DNA from: Lactiplantibacillus plantarum
GTDB taxonomy: Bacteria; Bacillota; Bacilli; Lactobacillales; Lactobacillaceae
Direction: 5' to 3'
Assembly: GCF_014131735.1 (NCBI RefSeq)
Contig: NZ_CP039121.1
Span: 372,001 to 436,000 of the forward strand
DNA: 64,000 nucleotides
The position numbers and the translations under genes were made by a program. Positions 17,580 through 25,710 of the stretch are shown here, in pieces. The notes beneath the pieces are model-generated. The model was given only the letters and a program-made list of their open reading frames with translations, had not been told where the DNA came from and made no database searches. How positions within the stretch are numbered: position 1 is the stretch's first letter; each line of letters begins with the position of its first letter.

Positions 17580-17699
17580 CAATAAAAAAGCCACCACATC
17601 AGCGGATGTAGTGGTCAAGGAGTAGGAAACATCAAAGTGGGGGCTTTGATGAACCCCATTCATCAGACTTGGGGGAGTCTATGAATGAAAGTGATTATT
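17580..17699 (-). ncRNA. Candidate small RNA, copy D of the four-copy family
   Basis: Leftward hairpins in order: CATTCATAGACT/AGTCTGATGAATG with loop CCCCCA (17687-17657); CATCAAAG/CTTTGATG with loop CCCCCA (17651-17630); ACCACTACATC/GATGTGGTGGC with loop CGCT (17615-17590), followed by TTTTTTATT. A possible -10 CATAAT lies at 17711-17706, but the direct repeats seen for copies B and C are not clear. The 5' hairpin carries CAT next to ACTCCCCC, again complementary to a translation start. Confidence 0.6.
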
Positions 17700-17839
17700 A
17701 GCTGCATTATGGCAGCAACGCACTAATAATCGAAAAAACTAAAGAATATTAAGGATTGACAGTCAGTTGGTCACTTTCTATCAATCTGCGACTATTATAA
17801 TTGCAAAAGTTATTGGCTGCAACTAATTGAGCTGATTAA

Positions 17840-18391
17840 TTAGTTTAAAGTAACGCGGGGCTGGAAATCAGCCGCAAATAAGCCCATGTGATAGAGGTCG
17901 ATTCGTTGCCCATCACGCTTGATAGCACGCTTATTGGTGCCCTCAAATTCAAAACCACTATTCTGGTAAACAGCGATAGCGGCGGGGTTTGTTGCGATGA
18001 CGTCCAAACAGACTTTGTAAAGATTCAATTCGTTAAAAGCGTAGTTCAAAATCAAGCTGAGTGTCTCGGTACCATAACCATGGCCGCGTTCGTCGGGATC
18101 ACCGATTGCGATGGCTAATTGGGCAACCTGGTTATGCCATTCGATATTGAATAGGGTGACAAAGCCTAATAAGTGGTCGTCTTCTAAACTATGAACGTGA
18201 AAGTAGTATTCGGTATTCCGATCAAGGTTACGGTAAGTTCGTTCGAGTTCTTCACCGGTCAGTGGTCGGGCGGCAGCCGTATCCATTTTACGAACAAAAT
18301 CGGCGTCAGTGTACCAGTCACTGATCTCATCAAAATCTTCTGGCTGGGGAACAGCAAGGGCCACATGGGGCCCGACAAACATATTTTTCAA
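17840..18391 (-). CDS. GNAT family N-acetyltransferase
   Basis: 183 residues of the RimJ/RimL-like branch. The acetyl-CoA loop is DERGHGYGTET about residue 98 and the later region NPAAIAVYQNSGFEFEG about residue 134 is typical. It transfers an acetyl group from acetyl-CoA to an amine; the acceptor is unknown. No membrane segment. Transcribed alone toward RNA copy D. Confidence 0.85.
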   Translation of the reverse strand: MKNMFVGPHVALAVPQPEDFDEISDWYTDADFVRKMDTAAARPLTGEELERTYRNLDRNTEYYFHVHSLEDDHLLGFVTLFNIEWHNQVAQLAIAIGDPDERGHGYGTETLSLILNYAFNELNLYKVCLDVIATNPAAIAVYQNSGFEFEGTNKRAIKRDGQRIDLYHMGLFAADFQPRVTLN

Positions 18392-18832
18392 AATAATCCC
18401 TCACTCGTATGATGTTATTAAAGCTTATCTTCATGGTGGCGGCAAAAGGTGGGCTTGTCAACCAAAAATTATGAGATTACGCGTCAGACTAGCTAGCTCA
18501 GTATGAAACACGGGTGGCATGTGCCAAGTGCTGATGTCAAGAACAACTAGCTCTGGGGGACGGCGAAATAAGATGCGGATATACTGAAGACTTACAGTAA
18601 AGCCGTTGGGCACGTGCTGCCGATAATGTGGTTTCAGTATAATGAGGGCAATACGGGTGATGGCTGAACTATTGGTGAAAGGTGTTGCTGTGGGGGCACT
18701 TTTCAATGGTGCGTAAAGAGAGGTTAGCACAAACTTTACAGTTACTTTATATGAAGATTGGTAAAACTTTACGTTAGCTCGCTATATTAGAGATAACCAT
18801 CTGGTGATTAAAGTATGAGAGGGAGGATCGAA
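18392..18832. other. Intergenic region between acetyltransferase and phosphoesterase genes
   Basis: No convincing gene. ATACTGAA (18581-18588) and TTCAGTAT (18632-18639) form a perfect outer stem that encloses GGCA/TGCC, a possible structured element. Near 18735-18775 CTTTACAGTTAC, CTTTATAT and GTAAA-AC-TTTAC repeats precede a TATATT sequence that may serve the downstream gene. Confidence 0.35.
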
Positions 18833-19687
18833 TTGCGTCCTTTACAAGTTATTCAGATTTCTGATCTACATTTAACCCCCCGCGGCCAAGTACCGGCACA
18901 TGGTCAGCAGTACGATCCCTGGGGCAAGCTTGCCAATATTATTGATGATATTCGGCGATTACCAACCATGCCAGATTTGATTGTTTTTACCGGGGACTTG
19001 ATTCATGACGGTAGCGCTGACGATTATCAGCGGCTGCACGCAATCATCCATACGATGGAAGCTGAATTTGATTGTCATGTTCGAGTTATCCTTGGAAACC
19101 ATGATCGGCGAGCGGCGTTTTACGAAGGGTATTTGCCGGCTGACCCGGGACCATACTACGCGAGTCGCATGCGGATTGGCAACAACGACTTTTATTTTTT
19201 GGATTCAAAGGTTAGCGGTTATGAGGCAGGCTGGTTGGCACCACAACAGCTACAATGGTTGGGAAAACATCTACGACAGGCACCGACAAAGCGGGCTTTT
19301 CTATTTTTGCATCACCCCCTAGATGGGCCGACGATGACAAATATGCACTATGCGATTTTACAAAATACGCCGGCGCTGTTATCGGTGCTTCGGGGACATA
19401 ATTTAGGCGGCGTATTCTCTGGTCACGTTCACTTTGTTTCAAGTTATTTGATTGGAGATAATATTCTGAATGTGGTGGCCGGTTCTGCGGCCTATGCGAT
19501 CGATTGCCATGATCCACATCATCATTATGTTCATGAGGGCAGTAGTTACCAAATCATTACAATCGATCGAGGACAGGTCGGTGTGACAACGCGCCAGTTA
19601 CTGCATGGGAAAGCGGTTATTGATGAATTGACGATCCCAGACACTAAGTTTGTCGGGCGAGCCCCACAAGGGTATGAATCAAGATAG
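18833..19687 (+). CDS. Metallophosphoesterase, CpdA-like
   Basis: 284 residues from a TTG at 18833. An upstream ATG at 18815 overlaps the AGGGAGG ribosome site, so the TTG is preferred. The calcineurin-like metal motifs are all present: ISDLHL (N-terminus), TGDLIHDG about residue 58, GNHDR about residue 89, LFLHHP about residue 162 and SGHVHF about residue 205. Related enzymes hydrolyse 3',5'-cyclic AMP or other phosphodiesters; the real substrate is unknown. It is followed by a small membrane protein gene. Confidence 0.86.
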   Translation: MRPLQVIQISDLHLTPRGQVPAHGQQYDPWGKLANIIDDIRRLPTMPDLIVFTGDLIHDGSADDYQRLHAIIHTMEAEFDCHVRVILGNHDRRAAFYEGYLPADPGPYYASRMRIGNNDFYFLDSKVSGYEAGWLAPQQLQWLGKHLRQAPTKRAFLFLHHPLDGPTMTNMHYAILQNTPALLSVLRGHNLGGVFSGHVHFVSSYLIGDNILNVVAGSAAYAIDCHDPHHHYVHEGSSYQIITIDRGQVGVTTRQLLHGKAVIDELTIPDTKFVGRAPQGYESR

Positions 19688-19741
19688 CGCTTTCTTAATT
19701 AACAAGGTATAATGTTGGTAATAATTAAGGGAGGCGTCAAT

Positions 19742-19969
19742 ATGGGACTATTTCGTCATCACAATCAAATGCCACCACGGATCAAACGTAAATTAAAGCA
19801 ACGGTTGTTACCCGTTGCCGCCATGGAGATTACCGCAACCACAATTGTGGTTGCGGATGTCTTGACGGCGAAGTCATTTCGCCGAGGACATCGACTTGGC
19901 TGGTTGTTATTAGCCTTTGTACAACCATTTGGACCGTGGCTCTATTTTGCGTTTGGACAGGAACGTTAG
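19742..19969 (+). CDS. Small membrane protein, PLDc_N domain
   Basis: 75 residues from ATG 19742, which has GGGAGG in front; an in-frame ATG 30 bases upstream has no such site. Two hydrophobic helices (about residues 24-41 and 50-68) and the ending PFGPWLYFAFGQER match the PLDc_N family, the membrane domain found at the N-terminus of cardiolipin synthases, here without a catalytic domain. Function unknown. Confidence 0.75.
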   Translation: MGLFRHHNQMPPRIKRKLKQRLLPVAAMEITATTIVVADVLTAKSFRRGHRLGWLLLAFVQPFGPWLYFAFGQER

Positions 19970-19995
19970 GGTAATTAGTAAATTAAAGTGGGGTT

Positions 19996-20023
19996 AAGTT
20001 CGGGTGAAAGCTCGGACTTTTTT
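19996..20023 (+). terminator. Terminator after the PLDc_N gene
   Basis: AAGTTCGGG-tgaaag-CTCGGACTT followed by TTTT. Confidence 0.7.
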
Positions 20024-20163
20024 ACGTTGATGGGCGTTTTTTGCACGTTTATGAATGTTTTTTTGAATGCAATCATAAGCGTGTATAATAAAAGTGTATA
20101 TAAAGATACCTATAATTTGAAATTATTATGGTAATCCGAATCATATAGAGGGGGACTTTATTA

Positions 20164-20520
20164 ATGCAGCGAGAATCAGAATTACGACAACAAGCTCAAG
20201 AGGCTATTAAGGGACTAATCGTCCGGTTAAGTGGGTGGTCTGATCAGTCGGGGGACTTATTGGATATTATTGATGTATTAATGCAGGTCGATAAAAAAAT
20301 TACTACGACTAAGAACCCAGAAGCCTTAGTCAATCGCCTAGTAAACTATATTCGTAGTGTAGCCATTAAGGGACGGTTACACTTTCCAGATGAAGAAGAA
20401 AAGCTAATGATCGACTTAGGAATAATCGGGCAAAAGGCCGGATTGAACGGGGCCTATATGGCTGATTTCTCTGACAAGTCACAGTTCTATGGCATGCTGG
20501 AAGAAGTCCCACAACATTAA
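20164..20520 (+). CDS. Orphan bacteriocin immunity protein, enterocin A type
   Basis: 118 residues, no membrane segment, predicted all-helical, with the spacing of the EntA_Immun family: charged N-terminal helices, the central LVNRLVNYIRSVAIKG about residues 60-75 and a flexible C-terminus. These proteins protect a producer from pediocin-like bacteriocins by binding the mannose PTS receptor complex. No bacteriocin or transport gene is seen nearby, so it probably gives cross-immunity. TATAAT near 20110 and AGAGGGGG before the ATG are present. Confidence 0.75.
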   Translation: MQRESELRQQAQEAIKGLIVRLSGWSDQSGDLLDIIDVLMQVDKKITTTKNPEALVNRLVNYIRSVAIKGRLHFPDEEEKLMIDLGIIGQKAGLNGAYMADFSDKSQFYGMLEEVPQH

Positions 20521-20636
20521 TACCGGCCAGGGGGTTGAGGGCTACCGGTCGTGTAATTGCTGATTGGTATTCCGAAAGCGTCCTCCGATTGTGATGCTGA
20601 TTAAAGCGTAAGTAAAATCAGCTTATCGTATAAATT

Positions 20637-20719
20637 AAAAGGAACACTTCAGGCTGTGATAGTCCGCTTAAGGTTGACAGGGACTAATACAGGAAAACTG
20701 AAAGTGTTCCTTTTGTTTT
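20637..20719. terminator. Branched terminator between immunity gene and perR
   Basis: AAAAGGAACACTTCAG pairs with CTGAAAGTGTTCCTTTT over a long loop that itself holds TAGTCC/GGGACTA. It serves both convergent genes. Confidence 0.7.
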
Positions 20720-20763
20720 AGGATAACCAGCGCGCTAAATAGCCGGTTGCCATTGAACTGGTT

Positions 20764-21246
20764 CTATTCACTGTGCGTCAATTTCAATCGCTTTAAATCA
20801 GCTGTTTTAGTTACATTGAGTAGTTTCTGGCAGTCTGGGCATAATCCATAGACTTCCATATTGTGACCCGTAACCAAGTACCCAGAGAGTTCCGCCGCCT
20901 TGGCTTCGACACTGCGGAGGTCGGGTTCGAAAACGTCAGTAATTTTACCACAATTCTCACAAACGACGTGATAATGTGGTCGTCCGAAAAAGTCATAGTG
21001 GGTGCCAGCATCGCCATTTTGTAATTCAATTACGATTCCTAAGTCGACAAAAAGTTTTAACGTATTGTAAACCGTTGCCAAGCTCAGGTTAGGTAATTGA
21101 GTTGCTAATTCCTGATAGATGGTTTCGACGGATGGATGATTATGGTGAGTAATCAAATAATTAAGAATGATTTGCCGTTGCGGCGTTACACGGATTTTAT
21201 GGTCCTTTAATTGCTGCAAGGCTTGGGTCAACATATCTTCTGCCAC
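20764..21246 (-). CDS. perR: Fur family peroxide-type regulator
   Basis: 160 residues from a GTG at 21246 with AGGAGG nine bases upstream; the frame runs on to 21291 without a ribosome site. The sequence closely resembles Bacillus PerR: winged-helix segment VTPQRQIILNYL, the regulatory metal ligands in HNHPSVETIY, GDAGTHYDFF, HYHVVCENCGKITD, and the structural zinc cysteines CENC and CPDC. It senses peroxide by metal-catalysed histidine oxidation and represses oxidative defence genes; manganese or iron dependence cannot be told. Confidence 0.87.
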   Translation of the reverse strand: MAEDMLTQALQQLKDHKIRVTPQRQIILNYLITHHNHPSVETIYQELATQLPNLSLATVYNTLKLFVDLGIVIELQNGDAGTHYDFFGRPHYHVVCENCGKITDVFEPDLRSVEAKAAELSGYLVTGHNMEVYGLCPDCQKLLNVTKTADLKRLKLTHSE

Positions 21247-21435
21247 GACGCGGTTCCTCCTTTTATCATATTCACCCTTATTAAACCACACTTTTTAGAA
21301 GGATTCCAATTTAGAAACATTACTAGATGAAACTTTTGACAAAATTAATTAACGAAATAGCTGAAAAGGCTTTACTGGGGCTGAGGACGTGAGTAAACTA
21401 ACGATAATTAAGTGAATGTGGATAGAGGTGGTAAA

Positions 21436-22035
21436 ATGACGCAATTAATTGTACCAGCATTACCGGTTGAGCGGGTCCAATACGAACGCGCATATGTACT
21501 TGGCCTTGAAGCAATGATGAAAGTTATCCGGCAACTTACGACTACGGAAAAAGGACGGCAGGTACCCACTAATCAGTTCCCAGTATTTGCGGCGAGCTAT
21601 GATGTTCCCCAAGCGTTGGCACAAGTTGCAGTCCTAAAAGCCGCTACTACTCGGTTGAAGGTTCGACCGATTCAGTTGACCGTGACCCGGCAGTGCGTGA
21701 CGTTACGATTCCAATTACAAGCATCCGCTGGACAACCAGTCTGGGTGCCGTCCGCCGGGGCACTATGGCGCCTATATGATGGCTTTTTAAGTAATTTAGT
21801 TGGGAGCCCTTTCCAACACCTAGCAAATATTCAGATTGGCTTACAGCGCGTTATTGGACCACTGACAGTGACTACGCCAATACGCCCTAGTTTTCAAAAT
21901 TATGATGTTCGACTGACCCCAAGTGGGCAAACTGGTTGCCTAGTGAAAATTCACAAAGCACCAGCAATATTGGCACGACGGGCACCGATATACCAGTTAA
22001 GTCATTACTCGGAAACGATTCGGCCGGATGACTAG
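21436..22035 (+). CDS. Hypothetical protein, 199 residues
   Basis: I do not recognise the family. ATG 21436 has GAGGTGG in front and is better than the in-frame ATG at 21412. The protein is soluble-looking, rich in Val, Gln, Pro and Thr with many alternating hydrophobic residues (beta-rich), and has no signal peptide. It is monocistronic, divergent from perR and closed by a strong terminator. Confidence 0.65.
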   Translation: MTQLIVPALPVERVQYERAYVLGLEAMMKVIRQLTTTEKGRQVPTNQFPVFAASYDVPQALAQVAVLKAATTRLKVRPIQLTVTRQCVTLRFQLQASAGQPVWVPSAGALWRLYDGFLSNLVGSPFQHLANIQIGLQRVIGPLTVTTPIRPSFQNYDVRLTPSGQTGCLVKIHKAPAILARRAPIYQLSHYSETIRPDD

Positions 22036-22095
22036 TCGTCATTAGCTGGATGATTCTAAATAATCCATAATCACACTGATAGCCAGATTAACGGC

Positions 22096-22142
22096 GGCCA
22101 TAAAAAATCCCAAGCTCATTTAGCTTGGGATTTTTTGTGGCC
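22096..22142. terminator. Bidirectional terminator
   Basis: GGCCATAAAAAATCCCAAGCT ends in a stem with AGCTTGGGATTTTTTGTGGCC; near-perfect, with A and T runs inside the stem for both strands. Confidence 0.9.
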
Positions 22143-22170
22143 GGTATTTAAGGCCTATCAATTGACTTAA

Positions 22171-23427
22171 TTATGCTTGGTGGCGCAACGTCACATTATC
22201 AGTTGTGGCTACTTGAGCATCTGCTTGTGCCCACACTAGCAGTTGAGCTTGAATGTTTTCCAGGATTTTCATGGATAACTGGTAGTCACGTTCGGACCCG
22301 GTGCTATTGAAGCTCAATGTACAGGTTCCGGCAAACGTGCTGGCGGCAATTTCCATAACGGGTGAGCACTGGAAGGCACCCGAGAAGACGCAATTGACGA
22401 CCGTCAAGTCATGAAATTTAAGCCGTTCCTGGTCGACGACACCAAAGTTGGTATACCGGAGCGCAGGCTGTGGTAACCAGCGTTTGGTCATTTTACGCAT
22501 GACCGTGATTGGCATTGTATGGTTCATTTTCTGTAAATTGCTAAGTCGATAAAGGAAGGCGACCCGCGTACGCTCGACCGTTAACAAGTCGTGGACTTGA
22601 TTGACGAGCTCACTAAAAGGTGCATCAATATCTACCTTGATTGTCAGAAAAACATTGACGGTTAAATTAGCGATTTGGGTGACGTTCGCATCTTCAGTCG
22701 TGAAGCGGCGCAGGTCGATTGGGCACGGCAATGTCACGGTTGTATGACCAGTTAAAACTTGGAGTGCTTTAGCGTATGCCGCCAAAATGGCCTCGCTAAT
22801 ACCGACGTCTTGGGCCTTAGCCATTCGTCGGACGCGCATGAATTGCGTGCTACTGAGCATTACGTGACCACCGTGCCGCAAGTTAATTCCCGGATAATGG
22901 GGTAGTTTAACCATACCGGTAACAATGGGTGCATGACCGTGTGGCCGTGCAAATTGACGTTGCAACTTAGTGATAACTGGGCGTAGTCGCCGTTCATTAT
23001 GCAAATTCGTGAGATCGGCATAATTGTAGGCTTGTGCGAGCAGGTACAGATATTCTTTAAACCCACGATTGTCCGTTAGTAGGTGGCTCATAAAGGCTTG
23101 TAAGACATCGTAGTCACCGTGATGAATGACAAATAACCGTAGTTGCGGACTATTCGTAAAATCAAAATCAGTGTTTTCAGGACTATACGGGCTTTGAACT
23201 TCCTGAATAACTTGGTTGACTGGTTGATCAGTAACAACGAAACGATTACGGTCAGCTTGATAATGACCGAAAATCTCGGGTACGATTTGTGCGGAAGCGA
23301 GCACGGCAGCCTTTAAGCGTTCCACGTCGATCTGACTGGAAAAAACGATTCGCGAACGCATTAATGGCGCGGCACCTGTAGTATGTAGCATATTCAAAAA
23401 GTCAAGTGCTTCACCACGATAATACAC
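22171..23427 (-). CDS. Stand-alone condensation/acyltransferase-domain protein
   Basis: 418 residues from a GTG at 23427 with GGGGGG six bases before it. The fold pattern is that of CoA-dependent acyltransferases and NRPS condensation domains. The HHxxxDG active-site motif appears as SHLLTDNRG about residue 114: the second His and the Asp are kept, the first His is Ser and the Gly is Asn. A second conserved part is NFGVVD about residue 320 (compare DFGWG/DFG). No carrier or adenylation domain is nearby. It may acylate an alcohol or amine. Confidence 0.72.
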   Translation of the reverse strand: MYYRGEALDFLNMLHTTGAAPLMRSRIVFSSQIDVERLKAAVLASAQIVPEIFGHYQADRNRFVVTDQPVNQVIQEVQSPYSPENTDFDFTNSPQLRLFVIHHGDYDVLQAFMSHLLTDNRGFKEYLYLLAQAYNYADLTNLHNERRLRPVITKLQRQFARPHGHAPIVTGMVKLPHYPGINLRHGGHVMLSSTQFMRVRRMAKAQDVGISEAILAAYAKALQVLTGHTTVTLPCPIDLRRFTTEDANVTQIANLTVNVFLTIKVDIDAPFSELVNQVHDLLTVERTRVAFLYRLSNLQKMNHTMPITVMRKMTKRWLPQPALRYTNFGVVDQERLKFHDLTVVNCVFSGAFQCSPVMEIAASTFAGTCTLSFNSTGSERDYQLSMKILENIQAQLLVWAQADAQVATTDNVTLRHQA

Positions 23428-23828
23428 GATTAACCCCCCAATCAATTTCTCTAATCAATAGTATAGCAGACTCTATTCATCACACTAACAATGGACGTTT
23501 GGTTTTGAAAAAAGTTAAGAAACATTTGTGAAAGTTTATTAATCCTGTGATGGCGATAAAGCACTGCCTCGATTATTATGTCTGGTAGTTATTTCGATGA
23601 GCAAGCAATAATCAGGCCCGCTAATGAATGTCTCACCTCGTTTAAAATTAGACTTAAGATAATGGCAGTTACGCGGATGGGGGACTGGAATTGCTAAACT
23701 GACTGAATATTCAGCAGTTAAGATTAAAATTTTGATGAAAGCAGCTGGTTTTTTGTAACCGGTTCCGACTATTTGCCAAAAAAGGGGTATACTAAAAGTA
23801 ATTACAACTTAAAGGAGTTTTTCACACG
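23428..23828. other. Intergenic region with the FMN reductase promoter
   Basis: Most of it shows no gene or clear structure. At 23788-23804 is the same TATACTAAAAGTAATTA found upstream of glycerate kinase, giving a -10 for the FMN reductase gene and a TACT-AAA-AGTA inverted repeat. Confidence 0.45.
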
Positions 23829-24380
23829 ATGAAGATTATCGCACTCGTCGGTAGCATTCGACGTTCCTCATATAATCGTAAGTTAGCAACGTTTGTTCAG
23901 AAACGGTATGCCGATCAACTGGATGTCACGATTCCTAACTTGGGCGCGTTGCCTTTTTATGATCAGGATATCGAGCTAGAAGCCCCCGCGGAGGTGCAAG
24001 CCTTTAAGCAGACGGTCATGGACGCGGATGGCGTCATTTTTGTGACACCGGAATATAACCATAGTGTTCCAGGTGTCTTGGAAAATGCGATTGATTGGCT
24101 ATCGCGTGTTGAACGACCGTTAATTGGGAAACCAGCTATGATTTTAGGGGCCACAATGGGACCCTTGGGGACAGTGCGAGCGCAGAGTCATTTACGGCAA
24201 GTTTTAGATTCACCCGGAGTTGGGATGCAGATTCTGCCTGGAAATGAATTCTTGTTGAGCGCGGTGCAGGACAAGATGAATGCCGATGGGGACCTTACGG
24301 ACAATAAGGTCGTTGAGTGGTTAGACCATTGTGTGGCTGACTACCTTAAGTTTGCTCACCAGTTAGCCGCAAACGACTAA
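23829..24380 (+). CDS. NAD(P)H-dependent FMN reductase / quinone reductase family protein
   Basis: 183 residues of the flavodoxin-like FMN_red family: phosphate-binding GSIRRSSYNRK at residues 8-18, TPEYNHSVPGVLENAIDW about residue 76 and LGATMGPLGT about residue 110. It would reduce FMN, quinones or azo compounds with NAD(P)H. AAAGGAG precedes the ATG. A small acidic protein gene follows 34 bases later, probably in the same transcript. Confidence 0.88.
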   Translation: MKIIALVGSIRRSSYNRKLATFVQKRYADQLDVTIPNLGALPFYDQDIELEAPAEVQAFKQTVMDADGVIFVTPEYNHSVPGVLENAIDWLSRVERPLIGKPAMILGATMGPLGTVRAQSHLRQVLDSPGVGMQILPGNEFLLSAVQDKMNADGDLTDNKVVEWLDHCVADYLKFAHQLAAND

Positions 24381-24414
24381 TTCGGATAAAATAATTGATA
24401 AGGGGAAGTTTCAA

Positions 24415-24672
24415 ATGAACAAAGAACGTAAGTTGATTTATGTTATTTTGAATGACGAAGATGTGGAATATGATCTTGAAGAATTACCAGATCAATATGT
24501 GGTCTATATTCGCCAACAAGCTGGGGATTCACGCGACTTGTCGTTAGTTAATACTGAGATTCAGAACCTGTTTAAGGATGCCGAATTGGACTTTGAAGAA
24601 AAGATCAAGCCTGAAAATCGGAAGGCTGACATTGTGCTAGCTGTTAAGCGCAGTACGGTGGTAGATGACTAA
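24415..24672 (+). CDS. Small acidic hypothetical protein, 85 residues
   Basis: Not recognised. A highly acidic soluble protein (LNDEDVEYDLEELPDQ) with no cysteine or membrane segment. AGGGG precedes the ATG. It lies 34 bases after the FMN reductase gene and before a terminator, so the two are likely co-transcribed. Confidence 0.68.
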   Translation: MNKERKLIYVILNDEDVEYDLEELPDQYVVYIRQQAGDSRDLSLVNTEIQNLFKDAELDFEEKIKPENRKADIVLAVKRSTVVDD

Positions 24673-24687
24673 TAAACAAGCGTAAAC

Positions 24688-24733
24688 AATAGTTGTAGCG
24701 GATTGATGTTTTGCCGTTACGACTATTTTTTTG
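24688..24733 (+). terminator. Terminator
   Basis: AATAGTTGTAGCGG ... CCGTTACGACTATT followed by TTTTT. Confidence 0.85.
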
Positions 24734-24787
24734 TAAGATCAAATTATTGGTCTCAACATTAATCAATTCATGTGAGGAGGGCTAACA

Positions 24788-25456
24788 ATGACCATTGAGA
24801 CACTGTATCAGCAGATGTTAGCTGCCATGGGGCCCCGGCACTGGCTCCAAGCCGGAATCCCACCTGCCGAGACGCCTTGGGAGATTCTCTGGGGCGGTAT
24901 TCTCGTTCAGAATACCAACTGGCGCAACGTGGATTACGCACTGGCTAATTTAAAAGCAGCCACTGACTTTGAGCCTCGGCAGTTACTAGCATTGACTGAT
25001 ACTGAACTGACGACTTTAGTCAAACCTGCGGGCTTCTATACGCGCAAAGTTCCAACTTTAAAAGCCTTAGCAGCGTGGTGTGGACAGTATGATTTTGACT
25101 TGACCGTGATGCGAGCCTTGCCAGCAGAACAATTGCGGCGTGAACTAATCGCCCTGCGCGGTATTGGCGATGAAACGGCTGACTACTTTAGCATGTACGT
25201 TTTTCATCAGCCAACGATCATTATTGACACGTATTTGCGGCGCCTATTCGGCTGGCTTAACCAACCGTTACCGAGCAACTACTTAAAGGCCCAACAACTG
25301 ATTATGCAGGCGTGGCATTATGATTTAACGACGGCTTGGGAGTGGCACGCACTGATTGTTGATTTCGGTAAACAGGTCAAAACGACGGCTGATTTCGAAC
25401 GGTCCTTTCTTGCAACGCAAAGATTAACACTTGCTTCACAAAGTTTGGCAAACTAA
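24788..25456 (+). CDS. HhH-GPD DNA glycosylase (endonuclease III-related), no lysine and no Fe-S cluster
   Basis: 222 residues. The helix-hairpin-helix is LRGIGDETADYF about residue 119 and the catalytic Asp lies in TIIIDTYLRR about residue 140. Endonuclease III has Lys in GVGRKTA; here it is Glu (GIGDETA), as in glycosylases without lyase activity. The C-terminal four-cysteine iron-sulfur cluster is absent. It is probably a monofunctional base-excision glycosylase, perhaps for alkylated or mismatched bases. GAGGAGGG lies before the ATG. Single gene. Confidence 0.82.
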   Translation: MTIETLYQQMLAAMGPRHWLQAGIPPAETPWEILWGGILVQNTNWRNVDYALANLKAATDFEPRQLLALTDTELTTLVKPAGFYTRKVPTLKALAAWCGQYDFDLTVMRALPAEQLRRELIALRGIGDETADYFSMYVFHQPTIIIDTYLRRLFGWLNQPLPSNYLKAQQLIMQAWHYDLTTAWEWHALIVDFGKQVKTTADFERSFLATQRLTLASQSLAN

Positions 25457-25548
25457 TTAAATAAGTTCCTAAATTCAAGTGAACCGCCTTAATTTAATCG
25501 GGTTTTATTGACCGACTTAATAGGGGCGGCTATTATTATGTTTATAAA

Positions 25549-25562
25549 AGAAAGCGCTTTTA
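25549..25562. promoter_or_regulatory. cre-like site upstream of the PTS gene
   Basis: AGAAAGCGCTTTTA agrees with the CcpA consensus TGWAANCGNTNWCA except at positions 1 and 13 and has the perfect core AAAGCGCTTT. It suggests carbon catabolite control. Confidence 0.55.
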
Positions 25563-25710
25563 TGGTTAAGGGCGTTACTTGATTAGTTAGGAGGGCCTGA
25601 CAGTTGGTCACTGGATGGATTGGCAATTATTAGTGATTTTATAACAACCAGTGTCCGAAATTAGTTTGTTAACAACGCGATTATTGATTAGTCAAAGGGG
25701 GAGAATCGCT

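Noticed and set aside
18458..18730. Minus-strand 90-residue open frame
   Set aside because: No ribosome site and no recognisable domain.
20521..20552. C-rich hairpin ACCGG/CCGGT behind the immunity gene as a fifth RNA-family copy
   Set aside because: It lacks the three-hairpin layout, a following U-run and a matching promoter.
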